A stretch of 64,000 bases of DNA from Algoriphagus resistens (lineage in GTDB: Bacteria; Bacteroidota; Bacteroidia; Cytophagales; Cyclobacteriaceae), in the NCBI RefSeq assembly GCF_001442615.1, contig NZ_LMXN01000001.1:124001-188000 (forward strand), read 5' to 3'. This document shows, one piece after another, positions 28,359 through 37,827 of the stretch; positions within the stretch are counted from its first letter, which is position 1, and every line of letters begins with the position of its first letter. The notes below the pieces were generated by a model. It had not been told where the DNA came from. It did not search any database and saw nothing but the letters and a program-made list of their open reading frames with translations. Position numbers and translations under genes: made by a program.

Positions 28359-30125
28359 ATGAATAGATTAAGCAATCAGCCTCAGGTTCCATTAAAAAAA
28401 CATAAGCAGGATTCTGACTCATACGATATATTTCCGGCTTTCGAACTGGAGCCGGCAAAAATAAATACTGGTTATGAAGCGCTTTTCGACCTACTTGATA
28501 CGGGCGATAAAATCATTTTGGATGGGTATGTAGGAGTCGACTGGAATGAAATTTCGTCATCAATTTCTACCTATTTCGCACAAAAAGGGAAAGTATATAA
28601 GTTAATCAACTGTGCTGATTATTATAAACCGGTTGATGAGATCAAAAAACTTACTGCTCCTTTCTTGGGTGGCGACGATCCGGTTTTTGGTAAGAAAACG
28701 GATCTTGGGCTACGTGATTATTTTCTTTCTTCTTTCTTTACTCAGGTTGATCAATCTGGGCATTTGCCTACCATCGTGTATGGCTGCGGTGCCTCATTGA
28801 GCGGAATGGAAGGGAGTTTAGTTTATTTTGATCTTCCCAAAAATGAGCTGCAGTACAGGATGCGGGCCGGATCTGTCGTAAATTTAGCTATAGATGAAGC
28901 AAAAGACCCGAAACAGACTTACAAGCATTTTTTCTTTGTGGACTGGGTAATCTGTAATAAGGAGAAGAAAAGGTTATTGCCTCAGGTGGATTTCATTGTT
29001 GACCAGCAAAGATCAAGCAGCCCGTCCTGGATGAGCGGAGAGGCATTCAGAGCAGGTTTGGATGCCATGTCTGAATCTTATTTCCGTGTAAGACCCTGGT
29101 TTGAGCCCGGTGTTTGGGGTGGGCAATGGCTGTCAAAAAACATCCCGGATCTGCCACAGAACGAACCCAATTATGCTTGGTCTTTTGAGATGATAGTACC
29201 GGAAAACGGACTGATTTTTTCTTCTTCAGGAATGTTGCTGGAAGTCTCATTTGATTGGCTGATGTATAGGGCTGGGGAGAAAGTCTTGGGCAAGGCATAT
29301 AGCAGGTTTAGAGATGATTTCCCGATTAGGTTTGACTTCCTTGACACCTTTGACGGGGATAATCTTTCCATACAATGTCACCCGACTACGTCCTATGCAA
29401 AAAAGCATTTCGGGGAAAATTTCACTCAGGATGAAACTTATTACATCATGGATACCACCCCTGAATCCCATGTTTACCTGGGATTTCAGGAGAATATCTG
29501 CCCGGTTGAATTTAGGGAGGAACTGGAAAATTCCGTTGCCTCCAAATCAAAAATAGATGTAGAGAGATTTGTGCAAAAGCTGCCATCTGAAAAGCATGGT
29601 CTGTACCTGATTCCAAGTGGTACCATTCATTGTTCTGGAACTGACAATTTGGTGCTGGAAATCAGTGCAACACCCTATATCTATACTTTTAAAATATACG
29701 ATTGGCAGCGACTGGATCTGAATGGGGAGCCCCGGCCGTTGAATGTGGACCGCGCGTTTGAGAATCTTGATTTTTCCAGAAAAGGGACTGTTGTTCCAGA
29801 GACCCTGATCTCAAAGCCTCAGGTAATTGAAACCGGTGAAGATTGGGAAAAAGTTCTTCTCCCAACCCATCCTGAACATTTTTATGAGGTGATGCGCTAT
29901 GAATTTGACTCTGAAATCATCATTTCTACAGCCGATCAATGTCATTTATTGATGCTGGTGGAAGGGGAAAGCCTGGAACTGCATACTACAGGTGGACGGA
30001 TTATGAAATTTCATTTCGCAGAAACCTTCGCCGTTCCAGCAGCCGTGGGGAGTTATGCGCTGAAAAACCTAGGATCCAATCGGGCAAAAGTTGTCATTTC
30101 TTATGTCAAAGATTCAGCCTGCTAA
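28359..30125 (+). CDS. Class I mannose-6-phosphate isomerase with N-terminal extra domain
   Basis: A 588-residue cytoplasmic protein. The C-terminal ~350 residues carry type I phosphomannose isomerase motifs: the metal-site segment IQCHPTTSYAKKHFGE near 345, YIMDTTPESHVYLGF, GTIHCSGTDNLVLEIS near 425, and YDWQRLDLNGEPRPLN. It interconverts mannose-6-P and fructose-6-P. The N-terminal ~240 residues are extra compared with the ~300-400-residue classical enzyme. A strand-turn IILDGYVGVDWNEI near residue 48 sits where a P-loop kinase would have its Walker A, but the GK[ST] residues are absent, so any nucleotide binding is doubtful. The GH92 gene lies downstream across a repeat copy. Confidence 0.87.
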   Translation: MNRLSNQPQVPLKKHKQDSDSYDIFPAFELEPAKINTGYEALFDLLDTGDKIILDGYVGVDWNEISSSISTYFAQKGKVYKLINCADYYKPVDEIKKLTAPFLGGDDPVFGKKTDLGLRDYFLSSFFTQVDQSGHLPTIVYGCGASLSGMEGSLVYFDLPKNELQYRMRAGSVVNLAIDEAKDPKQTYKHFFFVDWVICNKEKKRLLPQVDFIVDQQRSSSPSWMSGEAFRAGLDAMSESYFRVRPWFEPGVWGGQWLSKNIPDLPQNEPNYAWSFEMIVPENGLIFSSSGMLLEVSFDWLMYRAGEKVLGKAYSRFRDDFPIRFDFLDTFDGDNLSIQCHPTTSYAKKHFGENFTQDETYYIMDTTPESHVYLGFQENICPVEFREELENSVASKSKIDVERFVQKLPSEKHGLYLIPSGTIHCSGTDNLVLEISATPYIYTFKIYDWQRLDLNGEPRPLNVDRAFENLDFSRKGTVVPETLISKPQVIETGEDWEKVLLPTHPEHFYEVMRYEFDSEIIISTADQCHLLMLVEGESLELHTTGGRIMKFHFAETFAVPAAVGSYALKNLGSNRAKVVISYVKDSAC

Positions 30126-30150
30126 CCTCAACGCTAAAAATGAACTTATG

Positions 30151-30241
30151 ATGAAATCGAGCATGACTCCAGTGTCACACACTGGGATGATTATAATGTA
30201 TGCGAGATTCCATATGGCCTTTAAAAAACAAGTATAAACAC
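30151..30241 (+). repeat. Start-codon repeat, unit C (inside the mannoside operon, upstream of GH92)
   Basis: 91 bases from ATGAAATCGAGCATGACT to just before the GH92 ATG at 30242; only 25 bases separate it from the stop of the isomerase gene, so it makes up nearly the whole gap. CCAGTGT-CAC-ACACTGG is a perfect 7-bp stem. The left arm ATGATTATAAT (30187-30197) is intact and the right arm is mutated. A 28-codon frame from 30151 stops with TAA 4 bases before the GH92 ATG. A second in-frame ATG at 30200, inside the unit, runs straight into GH92. Confidence 0.87.
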
Positions 30242-33200
30242 ATGAAAAACAGAAGCTATTATATGCTGAAAGGACTTGAAACAAAAAGAATATTCCTGTT
30301 TCTATTGCTGATGGCTGCGGTATTTTCAGCTGCATCAGCGCAGGATAATGAGCTGTTTAGTCTCGGGTCCGAAACAGGATCAGGAGAAGGCTTTTCCCTG
30401 TATCCGGATCAATATTCAGAGTTTATCGCAAATGATTTTGGATTTGAGGACAGGATTTTTTGGATCGGCAGAGACAATGTCAAAACAGATTTTCCTTATG
30501 TACTTCCGGGGCCAAAAAACGGCTGGGGAGGCACTGGCCCCACAGCGGGCATACGTTCGCATTTTTTGAATTTGGGCTTCGTCCTTGAAAAAGCAACAGG
30601 GTCAGACGGCAAGCTGAAGATAGCGCTTACGGATACAGATTCATTGCATGCACCCCATATGAAAGTTATGGTAAATGGAAAAGACTTTCAGTTTATACTG
30701 AAAAAGGGGGCAGGATTGGCATTGGAAAAGGGCAAGGGGACTTCCGGATCCGCACAATCCATTGAGATTCCGTTGGGAGAAGGAATCCTTCAGAAAGGAC
30801 TGAACCGTATATCGATTTCAGTGCTTGATGGAGGCTGGATTGCTTTTGACCACATTTCTTTGACTAGCTCTCTTGCTCTTGATCTGATCAAACCGCAGCA
30901 TGCGGTAGTAGGTGCTGTAAATGCGGCTTCCTATCAGTTGAATAATTCGGGAACTGCCGTTCAACCCCTGCTGGTAGAGATATTTCATTTGGATGAGGAT
31001 CCCGAATTGTCGGTTAGGCTCGATGGCGTAGAGATTCTTACCCAAAAACTGGAAGAGGGAAAATACTTAGTTGAAGCAGGAATGCCTGCTGTAAACCAAT
31101 CTACCAATAGCTCCTATGAAATTTGGCTGGATGGAAAACCGGTCAAACAGGGAGAAATCACCAGGTCTCCCCAGTCCACACAAGGGCTGAGTGGCTATGT
31201 CAATACGCTTTTGGGCACGGCACATTCCCGATGGATGATTGCTCCGGGACCCTGGATGCCTTTTGGGATGGTAAAGCTGAGCCCCGACAACCAGAATTCC
31301 GGATGGCAGGCGGGCTATGATCCTAATTTTGAATCCATAGGCACCTTCAGTCACATTCACGAGTGGACGATGACTGGACTGGGGACATTTCCGACTGCTG
31401 GTGAAGGCATCCAAACCACCGTAGGTGATCAAAGTGATGTTAATTCCGGCTATCGATCTAACATAGACAAAAGTTCCGAATATGCCGGGATTGGATTGTA
31501 CAAAGTACATCTGACCGACACGGATATCTGGGCCTCTCTGACGGCTACAGACAGGGCAAGTTTTCAGAAATATGAGTTTGGAAAGGGAGAACGGGGGAGA
31601 ATTATGATCGATCTGTCGATTCCTACGGAATATAGATACCAGATAGAGTCCTGCGAAATAACGAAAGTGTCACCTACTAGAATTGAGGGAAAAAGCCATC
31701 AATTGACCCCTAATGCATGGTCTAAAGGGGTAGGGCAGGATTACCTGGTGCATTTTGTGATCGAGTTTGACCGGCCTATTGCTGAGTTTGCCCACTGGGT
31801 GGACGGGGAGGTTTCCGTAGGGGAAAACCTATCCGCAACAGATCCGGCCAGTGCCGGAGCATATGTGGAATTTGATATTCTTCAAAACAAAACCGTGCAG
31901 ATGCGCACAGGAATTTCATATGTGAGCATAGAAAATGCCGCTGAAAATCTTTCTGAAGAAATAACCAAGCCTTTCGGTTGGGACTTTGATGCAGTAGTGT
32001 CCAACCAACAAGCTGTATGGGATGAGCTGCTGGGTAGGGTGAACGTTGTCAGCAATGATGCTAGGGAAAAGGAGCGCTTTTACACCAATATGTACCGGGC
32101 TCTGGCCAGTAGAAATACGTTTTCGGATGTGGACGGAAAATGGAGGGATGCGGATGAAAACATTCAGCAGTTTGAAGATCCTAACGATCTAGCTTTGGGT
32201 TGTGACGCTTTCTGGAATACTTTCTGGAACCTGAACCAGTTTTGGAATCTGGTGACACCCGAGTGGTCCAATAAGTGGGTAAGATCCCAGCTTGCCATGT
32301 ATGACAATGCCGGATGGCTTGCCAAAGGTCCTGCTGGTATGGAATACATTCCTGTGATGGTGGCTGAGCATGAAATCCCGTTGATTGTGGGAGCATACCA
32401 GATGGGAATCAGGGATTATGATATAGATAAGGCCTTTGAAGCAGTGGTGAAAATGCAGACCACGGAAGCCACTGGTGTAGGAGGGGGATTTGCCGGAAAT
32501 AGAGACCTGGTTGCCTATTTGGAGCATCAGTATGTGCCTTATGACCAAGGCCGTTTCTCCAATTCCCTAGAGTATAGTTTTGATGATTGGACAGTGGGAC
32601 AGTTTGCAAAATCCCTTGGTAAATCTTCGGAATACAAGCAATTCAATGAGCGGGGCAGCTGGTGGAAAAATGTGATCGATGCGGAGACTGGCTATGCCAG
32701 AATGAAGGATTCGGAAGAAAATTGGCTGGAAGATTTTGATCCCTTTACTTCCGGGGCTAACCACCATTACGTAGAAGGCAATGCCTGGCAACTTACCTTT
32801 TTTGTGCCTCAGGATGTACCGGGATTGATGAGTACTATAGGCAAGGAAAAGTTTCTGGAACGCCTGGAGTGGGGTTTTGAGGAAAGCCACCGCTGGAGGT
32901 TCAACGGTCCTAATGATCAATACTGGGACTATCCGGTGGTTCAGGGAAACCAGCAGTCCATGCATTTTGCCTTTCTGTTCAATTATGCAGGGAAACCTTG
33001 GCTAACCCAGAAGTGGAGTAGAGCGATTGCAGATAGATATTATGGCTATGAGGTGACCAATGCTTACCTAGGAGACGAAGACCAGGGACAGATGAGTGCC
33101 TGGTTTGTGATGGCTTCCTTGGGTTTGTTTCAGGTTGATGGGGGTACCAGAGCGGAGCCTATATATGAAATAGCAAGCCCGCTGTTTGAGCAGGTGGAAA

Positions 33201-33418
33201 TCAAGCTGGACAATCAATTTGGAAGAGGAGAAAAATTCATCATTATCGCCAATAATGCCAGCAGGAAAAATAAGTATGTTCAATCGGCGACGCTCAATGG
33301 AAAACCGCTTAATCAATTCTGGTTCGAGGCCAAAGAACTCCTGAAAGGTGGGGCGTTGGTTTTGGAAATGGGACCGGAGCCAAATGAAAACTGGGGCACA
33401 GGAAAAATGCCTTATTAA
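30242..33418 (+). CDS. GH92 exo-alpha-mannosidase with N-terminal accessory domain
   Basis: A 1058-residue secreted protein. The start at 30242 is chosen because it opens directly on a signal peptide (MKNRSYYMLKGL, hydrophobic core, ending ASA); an in-frame ATG at 30200 lies inside the dispersed repeat. Residues ~35-220 form an extra beta-sandwich resembling the binding domain of family 4 polysaccharide lyases (FGFEDRIFWIGRDN; ISVLDGGWIAFDHISL). The GH92 catalytic part then has GYVNTLLGTAH, PGPWMPFGMVKLSPDN, FSHIHEWTMTG, YSFDDWTVGQFAKSLG, GNAWQLTFFVPQD and the GDEDQGQMSAWFV acid motif. GH92 enzymes are calcium-dependent inverting alpha-mannosidases acting mostly on alpha-1,2/1,3 linkages. It would trim mannose from imported glycans in the periplasm. 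Confidence 0.93.
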   Translation: MKNRSYYMLKGLETKRIFLFLLLMAAVFSAASAQDNELFSLGSETGSGEGFSLYPDQYSEFIANDFGFEDRIFWIGRDNVKTDFPYVLPGPKNGWGGTGPTAGIRSHFLNLGFVLEKATGSDGKLKIALTDTDSLHAPHMKVMVNGKDFQFILKKGAGLALEKGKGTSGSAQSIEIPLGEGILQKGLNRISISVLDGGWIAFDHISLTSSLALDLIKPQHAVVGAVNAASYQLNNSGTAVQPLLVEIFHLDEDPELSVRLDGVEILTQKLEEGKYLVEAGMPAVNQSTNSSYEIWLDGKPVKQGEITRSPQSTQGLSGYVNTLLGTAHSRWMIAPGPWMPFGMVKLSPDNQNSGWQAGYDPNFESIGTFSHIHEWTMTGLGTFPTAGEGIQTTVGDQSDVNSGYRSNIDKSSEYAGIGLYKVHLTDTDIWASLTATDRASFQKYEFGKGERGRIMIDLSIPTEYRYQIESCEITKVSPTRIEGKSHQLTPNAWSKGVGQDYLVHFVIEFDRPIAEFAHWVDGEVSVGENLSATDPASAGAYVEFDILQNKTVQMRTGISYVSIENAAENLSEEITKPFGWDFDAVVSNQQAVWDELLGRVNVVSNDAREKERFYTNMYRALASRNTFSDVDGKWRDADENIQQFEDPNDLALGCDAFWNTFWNLNQFWNLVTPEWSNKWVRSQLAMYDNAGWLAKGPAGMEYIPVMVAEHEIPLIVGAYQMGIRDYDIDKAFEAVVKMQTTEATGVGGGFAGNRDLVAYLEHQYVPYDQGRFSNSLEYSFDDWTVGQFAKSLGKSSEYKQFNERGSWWKNVIDAETGYARMKDSEENWLEDFDPFTSGANHHYVEGNAWQLTFFVPQDVPGLMSTIGKEKFLERLEWGFEESHRWRFNGPNDQYWDYPVVQGNQQSMHFAFLFNYAGKPWLTQKWSRAIADRYYGYEVTNAYLGDEDQGQMSAWFVMASLGLFQVDGGTRAEPIYEIASPLFEQVEIKLDNQFGRGEKFIIIANNASRKNKYVQSATLNGKPLNQFWFEAKELLKGGALVLEMGPEPNENWGTGKMPY

Positions 33419-33465
33419 TATCAAATACAATAAGCTAGAAAGTAACAATAACCCAAAAAAATAAA

Positions 33466-34761
33466 ATGAAAAAGTACCTGATAATAGCCGCATTTGCGCT
33501 GGTTTCAAATGCAAATGCGCAGGATAAAATAAAGACGTACGAGGAGCTTGGACAACAGATTAAAACTGATGAAAATTTTAAATACGTCAAAGAAAAGGCT
33601 CTTGAGGTAATCGCGGAAGGTTTCAATGCGGGAGACGGATACCGTGAAGTTTGGATCAGAGACTATAATACCTTCATAAATCTTGCGGCAAAAGTTTATC
33701 CCAAAGAGGAATTAAAGGAAAACCTACTGGTCTTTTTCAGGATGCAGGGAGAAGATGGCAATATCATCGACGGATTTACACCTGCGGAAAGTATAGGGGA
33801 AGCAGAGACGGATTTCAGTTATTCGGAACTTGAGCCTAGATATGCCGGGCATAAGAATACCGTGGAGACTGATCAGGAAACTTCGCTGATCCAGACGGTT
33901 TATAAATACATCAAAGCAACAGGTGACCCCTCGATATTGGAAGAAGTAATTGGCGGCAAGACTGTCTCTGAGCGCATGGAGTGGGCGATGGATTTTTTGA
34001 TGAATGAGAGATTCAGTGAAGAGTATGGATTGCTTTGGGGTGCTACTACGGCTGATTGGGGAGATGTACAGCCAGAGCATGGGTGGGGAGTGGATCTGGA
34101 TGAAAATACGCATCGGGCGATTGATGTATATGACAATGCCATGATGGTTATTGCCTTGGACAACTTGATGGAAATCCTCCCTGAGACCAAGACAAAGTGG
34201 GCGTCTGTCCGAGAAAAGTTCGCCGAAAACACCAGAAAGCACCTTTGGGATAAGAAAAAACAGAAATTTATCCCGCACATCTATCTGGAAGGCTCGCCTT
34301 TTCCGGAGGATTTTGATGAAGAAGAAATCTACTACTTTGGAGGTACGGCAATAGCCATTGAAGCGGGACTTTTATCTAAGAAAGAAATCAAAGTATCACT
34401 GGACGAAATGGTTTCCAGAGTAAAGCAAGCCGGGGCACCTTCTATAGGATTGACTATTTATCCTCCTTACCCTGATGGTTTTTTTGCCAATAAGATCATG
34501 AACCCGGTCTATAGTTACCAGAATGGCGGGGACTGGACTTGGTTTGGAGGCAGAATGGTGTTGGAGTTGGTGAAAAATGGCTTTGTAAAAGAAGCCTATG
34601 AGCAGATCCGGCCCATGACCGAACGAGTGGTTAAGAATATGGGATTCTATGAATGGTATTCTATTAACAATGAACCCAGAGGTTCGGGCACCTTCAAGGG
34701 AAGCGCCGGAGTATTGATGGATGCTATCGAAGCTTTGGAACAGATTGCAGAGATAAAATGA
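33466..34761 (+). CDS. Secreted (alpha/alpha)6-barrel glycosidase-like protein
   Basis: A 431-residue protein with a clean signal peptide (cut near NANAQ, residue 19). Features are REVWIRDYNTFI near 62, resembling the acidic WxRD motif of six-hairpin glycosidases, a VETDQETSLIQTVYKYI helix, LLWGATTADWGDVQPEHGW, an EIYYFGGTAIAIEAGLL repeat, and NGGDWTWFGGRMVLELV near 365. The fold belongs to the broad GH15/GH37/GH63/GH125 superfamily, but I cannot place it in a family. It lies 47 bases after GH92 and 46 before a ROK kinase gene, so it should act on the same mannose-rich glycan. Candidate catalytic residues are the Asp of WIRDYN and an acidic residue of the DWGDVQPE segment. Confidence 0.72.
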   Translation: MKKYLIIAAFALVSNANAQDKIKTYEELGQQIKTDENFKYVKEKALEVIAEGFNAGDGYREVWIRDYNTFINLAAKVYPKEELKENLLVFFRMQGEDGNIIDGFTPAESIGEAETDFSYSELEPRYAGHKNTVETDQETSLIQTVYKYIKATGDPSILEEVIGGKTVSERMEWAMDFLMNERFSEEYGLLWGATTADWGDVQPEHGWGVDLDENTHRAIDVYDNAMMVIALDNLMEILPETKTKWASVREKFAENTRKHLWDKKKQKFIPHIYLEGSPFPEDFDEEEIYYFGGTAIAIEAGLLSKKEIKVSLDEMVSRVKQAGAPSIGLTIYPPYPDGFFANKIMNPVYSYQNGGDWTWFGGRMVLELVKNGFVKEAYEQIRPMTERVVKNMGFYEWYSINNEPRGSGTFKGSAGVLMDAIEALEQIAEIK

Positions 34762-34807
34762 TAGCAGAAATGGAAAAAGAGCTGATTCACCTAAAAGAGG
34801 GTTTGCT

Positions 34808-35716
34808 ATGATACAGGTAGGTGTGGATATAGGTGGGAGTCATATTGCGGCATGCCTGTATGACAGTATTGGACAACAATTGATTTTGGATTCCAGATGT
34901 ACTTATCATGTGGATCCCAATTGGGAGGCGGACAGGATATTGGATACCTGGAGCGCGGCAATCAGCACTACCATCTCATGCACCCGGAATAAGGTAGCAG
35001 GGGTGGGAATTGCCATTCCGGGACCTTTTGACTACTGTGAAGGGATTAGCAAGATTACTGGAGTCAATAAGTATGAATGTCTCTTCGGTATGAATATAAA
35101 AAGTGAACTCGCCAGCCGGTTGAGCATGCAGGTTTCTCAGCTAAGATTTATCAACGATGCATCCGCTTTTGCTATTGCTGTCTCAACTATTGGTAAAGCC
35201 AAGTCTTTTGGCCGGTGCGTAGCAATCACGCTTGGTACTGGCTTGGGGGCTTCATTTATAATAAACCGAAAACCGGTGTTTTCACATTCCCAGGTCCCTA
35301 AAGGTGGCTTTTTGTACAACCAATTAGTGGATGGGGTTATTGCTGATGACTTATTTTCGACCCGGGGATTACTACATCTTTATCATCTAGTAAGTGGGGA
35401 GCGGGCAACCAATGCGTTAGAAATCTACCAAATGGCTAAGAGTGATCCCAAGGCAAAGGAAACTTTTCAGTTGTTTGGTCAGGAGCTGGGGAGGTTTTTG
35501 GCCCCATTTCTAGAAAATTTTGGTGCAGAGGTGTTGGTCTTGGGCGGGAATATTTCTAATGCCTTCGAATACTTCAAAGATCAATTGATAGCTGAGCTCC
35601 CGATAGCGGATGTGTACCTTTCTGGTTTGATGGATCATGCGGCCTTGATCGGAGGGGCATTATTGGTGGATGACGAATATTATAGGGAATTGTCAGATCT
35701 AATCAGGGAAATGTGA
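34808..35716 (+). CDS. ROK-family sugar kinase
   Basis: A 302-residue cytoplasmic protein. The N-terminal ATP-phosphate motif is VDIGGSHIAACLYD; the central INDASAFAIA and TLGTGLGASFI segments hold the catalytic Asp and the second phosphate loop. The Cys-rich zinc motif CxCGxxGC found in many ROK proteins is absent. No helix-turn-helix is present, so it is a kinase, not a repressor. Within a mannoside locus, next to a mannose-6-phosphate isomerase gene and a hexose importer gene, a mannose or glucose kinase role is most likely. The stop codon overlaps the next start (TGATG), indicating coupling with the transporter. Confidence 0.88.
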   Translation: MIQVGVDIGGSHIAACLYDSIGQQLILDSRCTYHVDPNWEADRILDTWSAAISTTISCTRNKVAGVGIAIPGPFDYCEGISKITGVNKYECLFGMNIKSELASRLSMQVSQLRFINDASAFAIAVSTIGKAKSFGRCVAITLGTGLGASFIINRKPVFSHSQVPKGGFLYNQLVDGVIADDLFSTRGLLHLYHLVSGERATNALEIYQMAKSDPKAKETFQLFGQELGRFLAPFLENFGAEVLVLGGNISNAFEYFKDQLIAELPIADVYLSGLMDHAALIGGALLVDDEYYRELSDLIREM

Positions 35717-36888
35717 TGCAACAGACGACTATTCAAAGTATAGGATACAGGAAGATTGCACCAATTCTCCTGAGCTATATCGTAATGGGCTTTGTGGATA
35801 TTGTAGGGGTATCCACAGGCTTTGCACAACAAGATTTCGAACTGACGCCCACCCTGGCCCAGCTGATTCCCTCGATGGTGTTTGTATGGTTTTTTATTCT
35901 TTCTATACCTGTAAGCCTACTACAGAATAAGATTGGTAAAAAAAATGTATTGCTCATAGGAATCGGTGCAACAGCAATAGGTATGTTTACCCCATTTGTG
36001 AACTATTCCTATCCGGTATTTCTATTCTCATTTGTATTGCTGGGAATAGGAAACACCTTTATTCAGGTATCCTCCAATCCGCTGTTGAGGGAAGTGGTAT
36101 CAGAGGGGGAATACCCAAGCCTTTTGAGTATTTCACAATTTGTGAAAGCGATCAGCTCCTTGCTAGGGCCGCTCATTGTAGCATTTATGGTGACTTTTAC
36201 CGGAGATTGGAAGAATGTGTTTTTGGCATATGGCCTTATCTCCATCTTAACTGCTACATGGCTAAGCAAGACGGTAGTGAATGAAAAATTCAAGGCAGAT
36301 GCTACCAGTTTCAGAAAATGCTTTGCTTTACTTGGAGATCCTATGATTGCTTTTATGGTGCTTTCTATTTTTCTCATAGTAGGTATTGATGTAGGGATGA
36401 ATACTAATATTCAGGGCTTGCTCGTTTCCAACTATGGTTTGAGTCTGGAAGATTCTTCCCTTGGGATTAGTTTGTACTTTTTCTCCTTGATGGTGAGCCG
36501 GTTTGTAGGAGCAATTATCCTCAATAAAATGAGTCACCTGAAATTTCTGAAATGGTCCAGCCTTCTTACTGTGTTGTTTTTCCTTGGATTGATTTTCTCT
36601 TCCAGCCTAACTGCCACACTTAGTTCAATTGTTTTGGTTGGATTGGCATCTGCCAATCTGTTTCCGTTGATCTTTGCATTGACCATTAATAAAAGACCGG
36701 CCAGAAGTAATGAGATTTCCGGCCTGATGACTATGGCAATCATTGGAGGTGCAATTATTCCTTTGGTTATGGGATTGGTGCAAAAAAACTTCACAGTAAA
36801 TCAAGGATTCATTGTGTTGCTTGCTTCCTCGGTGATAATTTCCTTTTCCCATATTGCATTGAAAAAGGGCGGTGATGCAACTATTTAG
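35716..36888 (+). CDS. Sugar MFS transporter (FucP/GluP-like)
   Basis: A 390-residue protein with about 12 hydrophobic segments. The ATG at 35716 overlaps the ROK stop codon by one base; a GTG directly before it is a less likely start. Motifs of the fucose/glucose-galactose:H+ symporter branch are visible: FVDIVGVSTGFAQQDF in the first helix region, LGIGNTFIQVSSNPLLREVV, and VGLASANLFPLIFALTIN, in which the conserved NxxFP-type segment sits late in the protein. It would import the monosaccharide released in the periplasm, here probably mannose, to be phosphorylated by the ROK kinase. Confidence 0.88.
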   Translation: MQQTTIQSIGYRKIAPILLSYIVMGFVDIVGVSTGFAQQDFELTPTLAQLIPSMVFVWFFILSIPVSLLQNKIGKKNVLLIGIGATAIGMFTPFVNYSYPVFLFSFVLLGIGNTFIQVSSNPLLREVVSEGEYPSLLSISQFVKAISSLLGPLIVAFMVTFTGDWKNVFLAYGLISILTATWLSKTVVNEKFKADATSFRKCFALLGDPMIAFMVLSIFLIVGIDVGMNTNIQGLLVSNYGLSLEDSSLGISLYFFSLMVSRFVGAIILNKMSHLKFLKWSSLLTVLFFLGLIFSSSLTATLSSIVLVGLASANLFPLIFALTINKRPARSNEISGLMTMAIIGGAIIPLVMGLVQKNFTVNQGFIVLLASSVIISFSHIALKKGGDATI

Positions 36889-37080
36889 CTCAACTGTTTA
36901 CCTAGATTATATTTCTGATTATGGGTAATGTTTTGATTTTGTTGTAGTTAACTTTTTGATAATGTTTATCTGGTAAAATTTTAGTAAAAAAAAATGGTGA
37001 TAATGAATATCTTAAGTAATGTTGAAGAATCATCGGGTAAATACAAGCCCATTTAAAATACGGATAACTAAATGTGAACC

Positions 37081-37827
37081 ATGCAGGTTAAAGATTTTAG
37101 AATAGACCTTAAAAGTTCTATTCCTTATCATGTGCAGGTAGAAAAATACCTACGAGAGCTTATACGAATAAAAGAGTATGCATCAGGAGAATCCTTTTTA
37201 CCCAAAGAGGAAAGTTTGGCCAAGCGGTTTGGGATTTCCAGAAATACAGTACGTCAAGCTATTGACAAGTTGGTACAAGAAGGATTGGTGGAGAGAAAGA
37301 GGGGGGTAGGCTCTAAAGTGATAAGCCAAAATATCTCAACACGCCTGGATCAGTGGATTTCTTTTACAAAAGAAATGAAAGATAAGGGGATTGAGGTGGT
37401 GGAATATTCTGTAAAAGTAGGTTTCGAAGTGCCTGATGAAAGAACCTTAAAAGCACTTAATGTTACCGCTGAGACAGAATTGTGCTGTATGGAAAGAGTG
37501 AGGGGTGCAAAGGATGCGAAATATCTTTACAGCATATCATTTTTTCATCCCAGAATAGGCTTGACAGGAAAGGAGAATTTTTACCAACCTCTATATGAAA
37601 TGTTGGAGCAGGAATTTCATGTGGTCGTGGCAATCTCAAAAGAAAAGCTAAAGGCTGTGGCTGCCTCCAGCTCGATAGCCAAGGCGCTTGATATTAAAAA
37701 AGGTGATCCTGTCTTGAAAAGAGAGCGTATCGTACTTGATCAGGGAGACCGGCCGGTCGAATATAATGTAGTTTATTATGCGACAGATTTTTTCTCGTAT
37801 GATATCGATTTAAAACGTGAGTTTTAA
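37081..37827 (+). CDS. GntR/HutC-family transcriptional regulator (UTRA ligand domain)
   Basis: A 248-residue cytoplasmic protein. The N-terminal winged helix is at about 12-78 (GESFLPKEESLAKRFGISRN, then TVRQAIDKLVQEGLVERKRG). The UTRA effector domain follows (about 95-245; LCCMERVRGAKDAKYLYSIS; GDPVLKRERIVLDQGDRPVE). UTRA domains bind sugar phosphates or similar small ligands. It lies 192 bases after the MFS gene, on the same strand, and probably controls the mannoside genes in response to an intracellular sugar phosphate such as mannose-6-P; the ligand is inferred. The AT-rich gap upstream likely carries its promoter. Confidence 0.88.
   Translation: MQVKDFRIDLKSSIPYHVQVEKYLRELIRIKEYASGESFLPKEESLAKRFGISRNTVRQAIDKLVQEGLVERKRGVGSKVISQNISTRLDQWISFTKEMKDKGIEVVEYSVKVGFEVPDERTLKALNVTAETELCCMERVRGAKDAKYLYSISFFHPRIGLTGKENFYQPLYEMLEQEFHVVVAISKEKLKAVAASSSIAKALDIKKGDPVLKRERIVLDQGDRPVEYNVVYYATDFFSYDIDLKREF

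Noticed and set aside
30200..30241. In-frame ATG at 30200 as the GH92 start
   Set aside because: The added 14 residues are encoded by the dispersed repeat and would push the signal peptide inward; the ATG at 30242 gives a normal signal peptide.
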